Assembly: GCA_964620325.1 (NCBI GenBank) | Contig: CAZUIM010000026.1 | Coordinates: 1 to 22,643, forward strand | Length of the DNA: 22,643 nucleotides | Source of the DNA: CAZMYM01 sp964620325 | Lineage (GTDB): Bacteria; Bipolaricaulota; Bipolaricaulia; UBA7950; UBA9294 | Direction: 5' to 3' | Part shown: positions 1 to 7,704 of the stretch, one piece after another | How positions within the stretch are numbered: the stretch's first letter is position 1 | Layout: every line of letters starts with the position of its first letter | Translations under genes and position numbers: made by a program | Notes under the pieces: generated by a model | What the model was told of the DNA's origin: nothing | Seen by the model: the letters and a program-made list of their open reading frames with translations, nothing else | Databases searched by the model: none

Positions 1-31
1 GTCCCGCTTCTCTCCACTACCAGCATACGAG

Positions 32-52
32 CGTCGCATCTTGTATGCGACG
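32..52. repeat. Perfect 8-bp inverted repeat
   Basis: CGTCGCAT at 32-39 pairs with ATGCGACG at 45-52 around a 5-base loop. GTCCCG at 1-6 and CGGGAC at 67-72 could close an outer stem. It lies just past the 3' end of the lipoprotein gene on the minus strand. There is no T-run, so a Rho-independent terminator is not supported. It may also belong to a gene beyond the window edge. Confidence 0.4.
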
Positions 53-97
53 TTCCGAGTGAGCGTCGGGACGAGGTCCGACAGACGTCCGATCCGT

Positions 98-712
98 CTA
101 GAACTCGATCTCGACGGCCAAGCCGTAGCTGACGTACGTGTATGAGTTGTAGTCGATCTGAACGAAGATCCTCGCCTTGTCCGACAGTCGGAGCTTCAAT
201 CCTCCTGCGAAATGGTGGATCAGTCCGAATCCTTCAACAAGCGCCACGTGCGGCTGATACGCTAGAAAGATCGGCAAGAACCTCACGTTGCTGTCGAGGA
301 AGACCTCCCCGAAGGCTTCCCAACCCAATGCTTCGAGACTGTAGCCACCACCGAACCCGAGAGCCAAAGCGAACGAATCTGGCTCGTCGAACAGGGCGAA
401 CTTCAGGTCACCCGTCGCTCCGAACCAACCGATGTCCCCGTCGCCCTCCAACGGAACCATGAATCCTGTGTGGAAGCCGAGATCGACGCCATCGGCCAAT
501 CCGATGGCCAGCCTCGCCTGTGGCGTCGCGTAGTAATCCGCCTCTTCCTCATCGAGATTGAAATCGAACAGACCGCTCCCGATTGTGAATGCGACATTCC
601 CGGCACCGATGGTGCGCGCCGTTTGGAATACATTGAGAAGACACCCCGTGCTCGTCAGCAAAACGCCGATCAGCAGCCCCACCGCGAACAGAACGCGAAC
701 TCCCTTTCTCAT
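98..712 (-). CDS. Predicted outer-surface lipoprotein, beta-rich
   Basis: A 204-residue exported protein of unknown function. The start was placed at the ATG of 712-710, preceded by GGGAGG, rather than at an upstream in-frame ATG that would bury the signal peptide. Residues 1-24 form a lipoprotein signal: MRKG, a hydrophobic stretch, then a lipobox-like L-T-S-T-G-C with the lipid-bearing Cys near residue 24. The mature part is rich in Gly, Phe and acidic residues in alternating patterns (GDIGWFGATGDLKFALF, LGFGGGYSLE) and ends in a short strand finishing EIEF. This looks like an outer-membrane beta-barrel or an outer-membrane-associated fold, though a lipidated N-terminus is unusual for a classical barrel. 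No enzyme motif is visible. It is transcribed divergently from yebC. Confidence 0.75.
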   Translation of the reverse strand: MRKGVRVLFAVGLLIGVLLTSTGCLLNVFQTARTIGAGNVAFTIGSGLFDFNLDEEEADYYATPQARLAIGLADGVDLGFHTGFMVPLEGDGDIGWFGATGDLKFALFDEPDSFALALGFGGGYSLEALGWEAFGEVFLDSNVRFLPIFLAYQPHVALVEGFGLIHHFAGGLKLRLSDKARIFVQIDYNSYTYVSYGLAVEIEF

Positions 713-750
713 GCTGCCTCCCTCACCTTCGAGACTTCTCTTCACGAACG

Positions 751-780
751 ACTCTGCCGGAAAGTGGAACCGGCTGTCAA
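751..780 (-). promoter_or_regulatory. Candidate promoter of the lipoprotein gene
   Basis: A perfect TTGACA lies at 780-775 on the minus strand, with CAGAGT at 756-751 after an 18-base spacer. The -10 is poor (only the key A and the final T match), so this is a weak call. It would give a leader of about 30 bases. Confidence 0.3.
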
Positions 781-851
781 GAAGTCGCCGGCCGCCCCGG
801 CAACGAGGTCCGATCGGGAGCCGCCGGTCGCGACCCTTTGCTGTGGCCGGT

Positions 852-880
852 TTGCCCATCCCATCGACGAATGCTATGAT
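852..880 (+). promoter_or_regulatory. Promoter of yebC
   Basis: TTGCCC at 852-857, a 17-base spacer and TATGAT at 875-880 form a housekeeping-sigma promoter. The predicted transcript start is near 887, about 24 bases ahead of the yebC start codon. Confidence 0.6.
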
Positions 881-910
881 TCATGCGATTCTTGCTGTGG
901 GGGGCGAGCG

Positions 911-1666
911 ATGGCCGGCCATTCGAAATGGGCCAACACGAAATACCGGAAGGAGCGCCAGGACAAGAAGCGCTCCGCCGCCTTTGCCAAGCTGATCAAG
1001 GAGATCACTCTGCAAGCGCGCTCGGGCGATCCGAATCCGGATCACAACCCCGGGCTGGCCCAGGCGTTGGAGCGCGCAAAGGCGGCGAATCTTCCGAAGG
1101 ACAACATCGAACGGGCGATCAAGCGCGCCACGGGGGATCTCGAGGGCGTCTCGTACGAAGAGGCGACCTACGAGGGCTACGCGAGTGACGGCGTCGCTGT
1201 CCTCGTTCGAGTGGTCACGGACAACCGGAATCGCGCCTCGGCCGGGGTTCGTCACATCTTCAGCAAGTACGGAGGGAACATGGCATCCGCCGGGAGCGTC
1301 GCCTGGCTGTTCGAGCGGCGCGGCGTCGTCGTTCTCGAGGTTCTTCCGGAGGACGTCGATCGCGAGGACCTGCTGATGTCGTTGATCGACGCCGGTGCCC
1401 TCGACCTGGACGACCAGGGCGACACGATCGAGATCACGTGTGAGCCGACCGATCTCCCCGATCTGAGCGCCGCCGTTCGCGAGCGGGGACTCGATCCGAT
1501 CCGAGCCGAGGTGACCATGATTCCGAAATCGACCGTCCATGTCGAAGAGGGCGCGGCCGGGAAGGTCCTGAGACTGATCGAGGCGCTCGACGAGAACGAG
1601 GACGTGCAAGAGGTTTTCGCCAACTTCGACATCGACGATGAGGTCCTCGAGCGGCTGAACGCGTAG
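911..1666 (+). CDS. yebC: YebC/PmpR family translation/transcription regulator
   Basis: A 251-residue member of the YebC/TACO1 family. The start at 911 gives the family's invariant opening MAGHSKWANTKYRKERQD. A longer in-frame extension upstream has no family support. Visible hallmarks are the basic N-terminal domain, the stretch NPGLAQALERAKAANLPKDNIERAIKRA, and the acidic second half with YEGYASDGVAV and NRNRASAGVRHIFSKYGGNM. Family members have been described both as DNA-binding regulators and, more recently, as factors that help ribosomes through proline-rich or stalling sequences; the sequence cannot separate these. Length is normal. The next gene starts 17 bases downstream, so the two are probably co-transcribed. 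Confidence 0.95.
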   Translation: MAGHSKWANTKYRKERQDKKRSAAFAKLIKEITLQARSGDPNPDHNPGLAQALERAKAANLPKDNIERAIKRATGDLEGVSYEEATYEGYASDGVAVLVRVVTDNRNRASAGVRHIFSKYGGNMASAGSVAWLFERRGVVVLEVLPEDVDREDLLMSLIDAGALDLDDQGDTIEITCEPTDLPDLSAAVRERGLDPIRAEVTMIPKSTVHVEEGAAGKVLRLIEALDENEDVQEVFANFDIDDEVLERLNA

Positions 1667-1683
1667 AGAAGCGAAGGGAGAAG

Positions 1684-2580
1684 ATGATGAAACGGCATGG
1701 TGTGGTGGCGATCGTCGGACTGTGCGTTCTGCTCGCGGGCGGGCCGATCGCAACGCAGGCTGAGACTGTCATAACTGGGGGCGGATCGGTCGTACAGGGA
1801 GATATCGAGTTCGGAATCCCCGCCGTCGTCAGTCTGACGTCGACGACGGGCGACGTGTTCACGGTTCAACGGACGAACCTCAAATCGATCCGGTTCCCCG
1901 AAGAGGAGGGCGGCAACTACACAGTCGAGACGTTCGACGGGAACATCCTGATCGGTACGCTCGGCGGTGTGCCCGATGTCATCGGCATTCGAACCTCGGG
2001 AGGAGACGTGCAGTCGGTCCGACTCGGAAGCATCGTCGAGATTCGGTTCGACCCGCAAGCCGTCCCCACAACGGGACAGCCGGCCACTCCTTCGACCACC
2101 CCCGTGCCGACGGTTGCGCCTTCTGCCTCGATCGATGCGCTCGTCACCGGTGTGGTCGAGACGTACGAGACGCGGAAGGCGGGGATCGCGATCGGTCTTG
2201 ACACGGGAATGCAGCTCGGCTTCATGTCGAAGAATGGACTGAACATCCCGAGCTGGACGCTCGGTTTCAACTTCTTGCTCCTCGGGCCCGTCTGGCGGAC
2301 GTACTTCGGACCACCCGCAGGTCGGGTCGAAGAGACAGCACGAGAGCTCGCGACGAAGGATCGATCTCTCGACTTCGAAGAGCTGACGGAGGCGGTCGAG
2401 GAGGAAGTCACGCCGTTCCTCCTCCCGTATCTGCAGATCAGCACGAACTCGCTCATCATTCCCGAGATCGGCGGCGGAGTGATGCTCCGCCTTGGAAGAG
2501 CCATTTACATCGACCTCGGAGCATCGATCGACGTCCTCGGACTCCCTTGGATTCTCGTCGGACTGCAGATCGTTCTCTGA
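1684..2580 (+). CDS. Secreted protein with two tandem beta modules and a C-terminal hydrophobic domain
   Basis: A 298-residue protein with no family that I recognise. Residues 1-26 are a Sec signal peptide ending ATQA-E. Residues about 35-75 and 78-122 look like two copies of one beta-strand module: each runs from V-x-L/I-x-T-x-x-G-D-V to an I-x-F-close at its end (LKSIRFPEEE; IVEIRFDPQ). A Pro/Thr-rich linker follows at about 123-147. The last 150 residues contain Gly/hydrophobic stretches around 175-205 and 255-298, split by a charged helix-like region (EETARELATKDRSLDFEELTEAVEEE in outline). An adjacent ATG at 1687 is an alternative start; GGGAG at 1676-1680 serves either. It probably sits in the envelope. 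Operon partners are yebC and the small membrane protein downstream. Confidence 0.8.
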   Translation: MMKRHGVVAIVGLCVLLAGGPIATQAETVITGGGSVVQGDIEFGIPAVVSLTSTTGDVFTVQRTNLKSIRFPEEEGGNYTVETFDGNILIGTLGGVPDVIGIRTSGGDVQSVRLGSIVEIRFDPQAVPTTGQPATPSTTPVPTVAPSASIDALVTGVVETYETRKAGIAIGLDTGMQLGFMSKNGLNIPSWTLGFNFLLLGPVWRTYFGPPAGRVEETARELATKDRSLDFEELTEAVEEEVTPFLLPYLQISTNSLIIPEIGGGVMLRLGRAIYIDLGASIDVLGLPWILVGLQIVL

Positions 2581-2612
2581 GACCGGACCCAACGCAACAC
2601 AAGGAGGGGCAA

Positions 2613-2984
2613 GTGAAGAAGGTCATGGTGGTGGCAGTCGTCGCTCTCAGTCTGCTGTTCGTTGCATTCGGCGCAAGCGCGCAGACCGGTGCCGACGCGT
2701 GGATCCCGGGGATCGCATCGTTCGTCCTCCCCGGACTTGGGCAGCTTCTCAACGACCAGCTGGACAAGGCGATACTCCACTTCGCAGTCGACGTTGCGAT
2801 CGTCGGACTCGGGTACTACGTCGTCGCGCTTCTGCCGTTCGGCGCCGCCGCGTACTACGCGATCCCGGCGCTGCACCTCGGTTGGGCACTCTACAGCGGC
2901 CTCGACGCGTACAACGTCGCCAAGGATCAGGGATTCTCGATCGGATTGGTGGAGAACGGAATCTCGGTCTCCTACAGCTTCTGA
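2613..2984 (+). CDS. Small exported membrane protein with a PGLGQ motif (DUF5683/TM2-like)
   Basis: A 123-residue protein. I chose the GTG at 2613 because AAGGAGG stands 5 bases before it and the next residues form a clean signal segment (KKVMVVAVVALSLLF ending FGASA-Q). An upstream in-frame ATG lies within the previous gene and has no ribosome site. After the signal comes IPGIASFVLPGLGQLLND, then QLDKAILHF and two hydrophobic segments. The PG-x-GQ-x(5-9)-KA pattern is what small TM2/DUF5683-type membrane proteins show. The function of that group is not established. The gene follows the preceding one by 32 bases and runs tail-to-tail with the metallophosphatase, leaving 11 bases between the stops. 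Confidence 0.75.
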   Translation: MKKVMVVAVVALSLLFVAFGASAQTGADAWIPGIASFVLPGLGQLLNDQLDKAILHFAVDVAIVGLGYYVVALLPFGAAAYYAIPALHLGWALYSGLDAYNVAKDQGFSIGLVENGISVSYSF

Positions 2985-2995
2985 GGCAACACGGC

Positions 2996-3913
2996 CTAGC
3001 GTAGAACGAGAAGGGCCGTCGCGGCGAGGACGAGCGTGACGGCGAGGAGTTGCAGGAGGCCTCGACCGGATTGGGTCGGGGCCTCTTCTGTGTCGAGCAG
3101 TCCGCCGGAGACGACGTGGACTTCGCCCGACTCGTCCCATTCGAGCACGAGTCGTCCGAGACGTTCGCCGAACGCTCCCGTCTGCACCACGACGCTGTCG
3201 CCGACCCGGATCGATTCACGTGTCACTTCGTGCGAATGTCCCGTGATGAAGAGATCGATCGCTGGCGCGACGCCGACGATCTCCACAGCATCTGCAATCG
3301 GAAGATGGCCGATCGCAACGATCAGATCCGGCCGGTCGCCGGACGCTGTCGCCGCCTCGATCTCGGCCGTGATCGCCACCGCCGGATCGAGGTACCGAAG
3401 CCACGGGTAATCCGGATACGGAAGCCATTGCGGCGTGGTGACTCCGATCAGCAAGACGCGGATCCCGTCGACGCGCCGCACGATCGAAGGGGCGAACGGC
3501 GCGTCGTACCCGACGGCGGGGCTGAGATTCGCACCGAGAAGCGGAAACTGTGCCCGGTCGGACAATTCAGCGAGCCGATCGAAGCCCCAATACAGATCGT
3601 GGTTCCCGAGGGCCATCGCGTCGTACCCGACCTCGTTCATCCAGTCGATCATCGCGTCGGCGCCCCAGACGGCGGCGACCGGCCGCCGGAAGTCGTGCCA
3701 CGCATCGCCGGCGTCGACGAGCAGCGTTGGAGCGCCGGAGGCGCGCTCGGCCTCGATCAACCCCGTCAGCGAAACGAGCCGTTCGAATCGAAGATGCAGA
3801 TCGTTCGTGTACAGAACGGTCAGCGTACGGGGCGACGCGAAGGCGGATGCGCTTGGGGCGATCGCGATCAGGACGACGGAGGCGAGCAGGACAAGCCCGG
3901 TGCTCCGCCTCAT
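2996..3913 (-). CDS. Exported 5'-nucleotidase/UshA-like metallophosphatase, catalytic domain only
   Basis: A 305-residue phosphoesterase of the calcineurin-like superfamily. The start at 3913 gives MRRSTGLVLLASVVLIAIA, a signal peptide. The dinuclear-metal motifs appear in order: NDLHLRF (D-x-H), VDAGDAW (GD), LGNHDLYWG (GNHD), AIGHLP (GH) and ITGHSHE (GHSH). The order and wording match the 5'-nucleotidase/UshA/CpdB group, whose members dephosphorylate nucleotides or related monoesters outside the cytoplasm. The usual second, substrate-selecting domain of about 200 residues is absent. Instead the protein ends in a hydrophobic tail (LLQLLAVTLVLAATALLVLR), probably a membrane anchor. The start codon overlaps the stop of the upstream gene (ATGA), so translation is coupled. 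Confidence 0.88.
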   Translation of the reverse strand: MRRSTGLVLLASVVLIAIAPSASAFASPRTLTVLYTNDLHLRFERLVSLTGLIEAERASGAPTLLVDAGDAWHDFRRPVAAVWGADAMIDWMNEVGYDAMALGNHDLYWGFDRLAELSDRAQFPLLGANLSPAVGYDAPFAPSIVRRVDGIRVLLIGVTTPQWLPYPDYPWLRYLDPAVAITAEIEAATASGDRPDLIVAIGHLPIADAVEIVGVAPAIDLFITGHSHEVTRESIRVGDSVVVQTGAFGERLGRLVLEWDESGEVHVVSGGLLDTEEAPTQSGRGLLQLLAVTLVLAATALLVLR

Positions 3914-4473
3914 AGTGTTCCTCCGATGGCGACGCGAACGTCCGTTCGCGTCACCACGAGCGAAACGGCCCAGAGCCGGGAAGACCCTGGATGAAGGCGA
4001 AGACCGAAGATCGGTCCGAGTACGCCCGATCTCTCTTCGACTCCCAAGAGAATCGTCGCCGCCTGATCGAACGCGTATTGAACGTAGCCCCAACGGGTCC
4101 CGACGTCCGCCCAGCTTCGGCCGAAGCTGACGTGTACCGGGCCGAGGAAGAGCGTAGAGACAAGAGAGATCCGCTCCGGTCCGAGATCGACGAGGACGTT
4201 CAGCGGGAGAAGATCCCGAACGACGAGAATCCGCCCGGAGAGCTCGACGAGAGATCGACGGCTCGTCGTCATCGTCACGTCGAGTCGCGACGAGACGCCC
4301 CGCGCGATCGACGCGGTCCACCCGGACGTCGAGAGGGCGATCGAGATCGACGATCCTCCGCGGTCGCCGCAGATGACGGCCTCCGGAAGATCCGGAAACG
4401 CGACGTGCGGCGCCGCGAACGCACTCGCACCACACGCGAGCAGGACGGCGAGACACAGAAGACTTTTCTTCAC
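3910..4473 (-). CDS. Exported protein of unknown function, coupled to the metallophosphatase
   Basis: A 187-residue protein with no family that I recognise. The GTG at 4473 opens a textbook signal peptide (KKSLLCLAVLLACGASAFA-AP). Upstream in-frame codons are charged and lack a ribosome site. The mature part alternates hydrophobic and polar residues with many Ser, Arg and Gly (SSISIALSTSGWTASIARG, LVVTRTDVRVAIGG). This suggests an all-beta envelope or barrel-like protein; the last residues are GGTL. There is no Shine-Dalgarno site. A promoter ends 8 bases before the GTG, so the mRNA may be leaderless. Its TGA overlaps the ATG of the metallophosphatase, so the two proteins are probably made together. 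Confidence 0.72.
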   Translation of the reverse strand: MKKSLLCLAVLLACGASAFAAPHVAFPDLPEAVICGDRGGSSISIALSTSGWTASIARGVSSRLDVTMTTSRRSLVELSGRILVVRDLLPLNVLVDLGPERISLVSTLFLGPVHVSFGRSWADVGTRWGYVQYAFDQAATILLGVEERSGVLGPIFGLRLHPGSSRLWAVSLVVTRTDVRVAIGGTL

Positions 4474-4481
4474 GATGCTTG

Positions 4482-4510
4482 AGGGTACCGAAGCTACGCA
4501 ACGCAGCCAA
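4482..4510 (-). promoter_or_regulatory. Promoter of the exported-protein/metallophosphatase operon
   Basis: TTGGCT at 4510-4505, a 17-base spacer and TACCCT at 4487-4482. The predicted transcript start falls on or next to the GTG at 4473. It lies back-to-back with the tilS promoter: the -35 boxes are only 3 bases apart. Confidence 0.45.
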
Positions 4511-4513
4511 TCG

Positions 4514-4542
4514 TTGATTTCGCCGTGACGCAGCCACACAAT
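4514..4542 (+). promoter_or_regulatory. Promoter of tilS-rseP
   Basis: TTGATT at 4514-4519, 17 bases, CACAAT at 4537-4542. Six bases then separate it from the ATG at 4549, so the transcript would begin at or beside the start codon. This supports 4549 over the in-frame GTG at 4525, which would lie inside the promoter spacer. Confidence 0.5.
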
Positions 4543-4548
4543 CGTCCC

Positions 4549-5931
4549 ATGGACGTCGCAACCGTTCGGGAGACGATCGATCGATGCCGGATGTTCGGCG
4601 TCGGAGACGGAGTTCTCGTCGCCGTCTCGGGCGGGGTTGACTCGGTCGTTCTCCTCCACGTTCTGCGAGAGCTCGCCGATGAGCTCAGAATCGCGCTGAC
4701 GGTCGCCCACCTCGATCACGGATGGCGCGGCGAGGCGTCCGCGGCCGACGCAACGTTCGTCGAGTCCCTCGCCGCAGAGGCCGGAATCCCCGTGATCTCG
4801 AAGCGCATCGACGAAACCACACTCGGCGCACACGATGCCCTGGGCCGCGAGGAACGCGCGCGCGCGATCCGCCGATCGTTCCTCGTCGAAGCGGCGGCGG
4901 CGGCCGGCGCGACGAAGATCGCCCTCGGACACACCGCGACCGATCGAGCCGAGACGGTCCTGTTCAATCTGGCGCGCGGGACGGGGACCGCCGGCGCCGC
5001 AGGGATCGACGCGGTCAACGGCCCGATCGTCCGGCCGCTGATCGATCTCACCCGAGTCGCAATCGAAGCCTACGCGAGAGAACGCGGACTCACGTGGCGG
5101 GAGGACGCGACGAACGAGGACGTCTCGTTCGCGCGGAACCGAATCCGACACCGCGTCCTCCCGGAGCTGACCGAGATCAATCCACGCGTCATCGAAGCGA
5201 TCGGCCGAGCGGCCGATCTCGCCGCCGACGCTGCACACGTCGAGACGTACCTCGCGTCGCGCCTCTGGGACGACGTCCTCGTCTGCGAGGAATCCGGAGA
5301 CGTCCGCCTCTCCCGGCCGGCGCTCGCCGCGCTTTCGGTACCGATCCGTCGGATCGTTCTGCGCGAGGCCCTCCGCCGCGTACGTGGCGATCTGACCGGC
5401 ATCGGGCGCGAGCACGCCCAAACGCTCGCGGAGCGAATCGACACGGTCGACGGCCACGCCGACGCCCATCTGCCCGGTCTTTTCGCCCGGGTCGATCGGG
5501 AGACCGTCTCGCTGTCGAGCTCGCCGTTCCCGAGCACGTCAACGTGGGAACAGTCGATCGGAACAGGTCGAACGACGCTTCCTGAGCGTCGCCTCTCGAT
5601 CGATCTCGAGATCCTCGATCGGACCGCTTGCCGAATCGAGCCGGTCGACCGCTCGGTCGAGGTGGCCGACGCCGACCGCGTCAGCTTTCCGCTTCGTCTT
5701 CGTAACCGTCGGATCGGCGATCGGTTCACGCCTCTCGGTATGGAGCGGCCGATCCGACTGAAGGCGTTCCTGATCAACGAGCAGGTTCCCTTCTCCGATC
5801 GAGATGAGCTCCCGCTCCTCTGCGACTGCGAGAAGATCGTCTGGGTCGTCGGGCTCCGCCTGTCGAACGACGTCCGACTGACCGAGGAGACGAAGCGCGT
5901 GCTCGTCATGCGAGCCGAGGCCGACTCATGA
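4549..5931 (+). CDS. tilS: tRNA(Ile)-lysidine synthetase
   Basis: A 460-residue enzyme that attaches lysine to C34 of the CAU-anticodon tRNA-Ile using ATP, so that it reads AUA. The N-terminal PP-loop ATPase domain has SGGVDS at residues 27-32, followed by HLDHGWRGE and GHTATDRAET, the standard TilS motifs. RNRIRHRVLPEL marks the end of the catalytic core. The final 100 residues match the TilS C-terminal domain (RIGDRFTPLGM, LKAFLINEQVP, IVWVVGLRLSNDVRLTEETKR). Length fits the full-size form. There is no Shine-Dalgarno site; the start was chosen because a promoter ends 6 bases upstream. The stop overlaps the rseP start by ATGA. Confidence 0.95.
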   Translation: MDVATVRETIDRCRMFGVGDGVLVAVSGGVDSVVLLHVLRELADELRIALTVAHLDHGWRGEASAADATFVESLAAEAGIPVISKRIDETTLGAHDALGREERARAIRRSFLVEAAAAAGATKIALGHTATDRAETVLFNLARGTGTAGAAGIDAVNGPIVRPLIDLTRVAIEAYARERGLTWREDATNEDVSFARNRIRHRVLPELTEINPRVIEAIGRAADLAADAAHVETYLASRLWDDVLVCEESGDVRLSRPALAALSVPIRRIVLREALRRVRGDLTGIGREHAQTLAERIDTVDGHADAHLPGLFARVDRETVSLSSSPFPSTSTWEQSIGTGRTTLPERRLSIDLEILDRTACRIEPVDRSVEVADADRVSFPLRLRNRRIGDRFTPLGMERPIRLKAFLINEQVPFSDRDELPLLCDCEKIVWVVGLRLSNDVRLTEETKRVLVMRAEADS

Positions 5932-7232
5932 CCACGTTCCTCGTCTTCGCAGGCTCGATCCTCCTCCTGATCGGCTTCCACGAGGCGGGGCACTTCTTCG
6001 CCGCGAAGGCGTTCGGCGTCTACGTGATCGAGTTCGCCATCGGCTTCGGGCCGAAACTCGGGTCACTGAAAGGACGGGAGACCCGCTACACCCTCCGGGC
6101 GATCCCGTTCGGCGGGTACGTCCGGATGGCGGGCGAGGACCGACGCGACACCGACGCGGAAGTCCCGCAAGAGCGACGCCTGTACGGAAAGCCGCCGTGG
6201 GTTCGGGCCGTCATCAGCCTCGCCGGCCCGAGCGTGAATCTCCTTCTCGCCTTCGTCCTGACGGTCGCCGTCGTCTGGTCGCTCAATCTCCCCGTCCTCC
6301 AGGTGGCCGAGGTCATCCCCGACACCCCGGCGGAGGGGGTCCTCGCCGCCGGAGATCGCATCCTGTCGATCGACGGGCGCCCGATCTATCTGATCGACCA
6401 GGTGACCTCGGCGATTCAACGCTCGAACGGGGAAGCGCTGTCGCTCGAGATCCGGAGGGGTGGCGCCGAGGAGACGCAGGTCCTCCACATTGTGCCGACC
6501 TACGACGCGGAGACGGAGCGCTACATGGTCGGCGCCTATTTCGGCGTCGTCGCTCGGACGTCCGAGGTCGTCGCGATCGATCCCGATTCCCCGCTCGCCG
6601 CGTCCGGCCTTCAGCCCGGGGATCGGATCGTCGAACTGGAAGGAACCCCGGTCGAGACGTACGTCGACCTGATGCTCGCCCTCGACGAGAGACTCCCGAC
6701 GCCCTCGGTCTCGGCGACCGTCCGACGACAAGACGAGACGTTGACCGTCGTTCTCCCGACGGACGACGCGTCACTTGAGGCGTGGCTCGGCGACATCGAG
6801 TTCTCCGATCTCGGCATCGACGTCCGTCACGCCGGTTTCGTCAACGGCCTCCTGCTCGGGTCGGGGCAATTCGCACAGTACGTCGTGGGCCTCGGGGAGG
6901 TCGTCGGGGGAATCGTCACCGGACGGGTCGCAGCGAGCGAGGCGATCGCCGGGCCGATCGGGGTCGCCGAGTTGCTCGGAGAGAGCGTCCGGGTCGGGGC
7001 GGACTACTTCTTCCAGCTCCTCGCCTTCCTCAGCCTCAACTTCGGCCTCCTGAACCTGATCCCGTTTCCCGGTCTCGACGGAAGTCGGGTCGGCTTCGCC
7101 GTCTACGAGGTGATTCGAGGCCGGCCGATCCCGGTCGAACGGGAGGGGCTGATCCACGCGATCGGATTCCTCGTGTTGATCGCCCTGATGATCCTGATTA
7201 CCTTCCAGGATCTGGTCGGTCTGTTTCGATGA
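5928..7232 (+). CDS. rseP: RIP metalloprotease RseP (site-2 protease family)
   Basis: A 434-residue intramembrane zinc protease that cuts membrane-bound substrates such as anti-sigma factors and signal-peptide remnants. The first membrane helix holds HEAGH at residues 18-22 (two zinc ligands and the catalytic Glu). IPFGGYVRMAGED follows. Two PDZ domains lie at about 115-190 and 205-285 (VIPDTPAEGVLAAGDRILSIDG; IDPDSPLAASGLQPGDRIVELEG). The third zinc ligand lies in NLIPFPGLDG near residue 380, and a last helix ends the protein. No anti-sigma factor gene is in view, so the substrate is unknown. It is translationally coupled to tilS. Its last 35 bases overlap the 3' end of ispF on the other strand. 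Confidence 0.95.
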   Translation: MTTFLVFAGSILLLIGFHEAGHFFAAKAFGVYVIEFAIGFGPKLGSLKGRETRYTLRAIPFGGYVRMAGEDRRDTDAEVPQERRLYGKPPWVRAVISLAGPSVNLLLAFVLTVAVVWSLNLPVLQVAEVIPDTPAEGVLAAGDRILSIDGRPIYLIDQVTSAIQRSNGEALSLEIRRGGAEETQVLHIVPTYDAETERYMVGAYFGVVARTSEVVAIDPDSPLAASGLQPGDRIVELEGTPVETYVDLMLALDERLPTPSVSATVRRQDETLTVVLPTDDASLEAWLGDIEFSDLGIDVRHAGFVNGLLLGSGQFAQYVVGLGEVVGGIVTGRVAASEAIAGPIGVAELLGESVRVGADYFFQLLAFLSLNFGLLNLIPFPGLDGSRVGFAVYEVIRGRPIPVEREGLIHAIGFLVLIALMILITFQDLVGLFR

Positions 7233-7704
7233 GAGCGACGGCGAACGCGCCGATCCCCTCTTCACGTCCAAGCGCACCCAGCCCTTCGCTCGTCGTCGCC
7301 TTGAGACCGATCCGCCGTGGATCGAGGCCGAGGGCCTCCGAGAGGCACGCGCGCATCTCCGGGACGTGAGGGGTCAGCTTCGGCCGCTCGGCGATCACCG
7401 TCGCGTCGACGTTCACCGGTCCATATCCGGCCTCTTCGAGCATCCCCCGGACTCTCACGAGCAGTCGAAGGCTCGAGACGCCGCGATAGGCTTCGTCCGA
7501 GTCGGGGAAGTGCGTGCCGATGTCGCCGAGGCCGGCCGCCCCAAGGAGGGCATCGCAGACGGCGTGCGTCAAGACGTCGGCGTCGGAGTGACCGAGCAGA
7601 CCTTCAGAGTGAGGCACGGTCACCCCGCCGAGGACGAGCGGGCGATCCGGGACGAGACGATGGAAATCGATTCCGAGACCGACGCGGCATTCACTCCTGG
7701 TCAT
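7198..7704 (-). CDS. ispF: 2-C-methyl-D-erythritol 2,4-cyclodiphosphate synthase
   Basis: A 168-residue enzyme of the MEP isoprenoid pathway. It converts CDP-methylerythritol 2-phosphate to the cyclodiphosphate with release of CMP. Family motifs are GIDFHRL (D-x-H zinc site), LGHSDADVLTHAVCDALLGA with the third ligand His, GDIGTHFPDSD, DATVIAERPKL and the C-terminal KATTSEGLGALGREEGI. The start at 7704 is preceded by GGGGAGA at a normal distance. The first 14 bases overlap the recX end, so it probably belongs to the recA-recX transcript. The 3' end overlaps rseP by 35 bases tail-to-tail. Confidence 0.95.
   Translation of the reverse strand: MTRSECRVGLGIDFHRLVPDRPLVLGGVTVPHSEGLLGHSDADVLTHAVCDALLGAAGLGDIGTHFPDSDEAYRGVSSLRLLVRVRGMLEEAGYGPVNVDATVIAERPKLTPHVPEMRACLSEALGLDPRRIGLKATTSEGLGALGREEGIGAFAVALIETDRPDPGR

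Noticed and set aside
1252..2592. A 446-codon open frame on the minus strand
   Set aside because: Antisense to yebC and the secreted-protein gene, and rich in Arg/Ser without domains.
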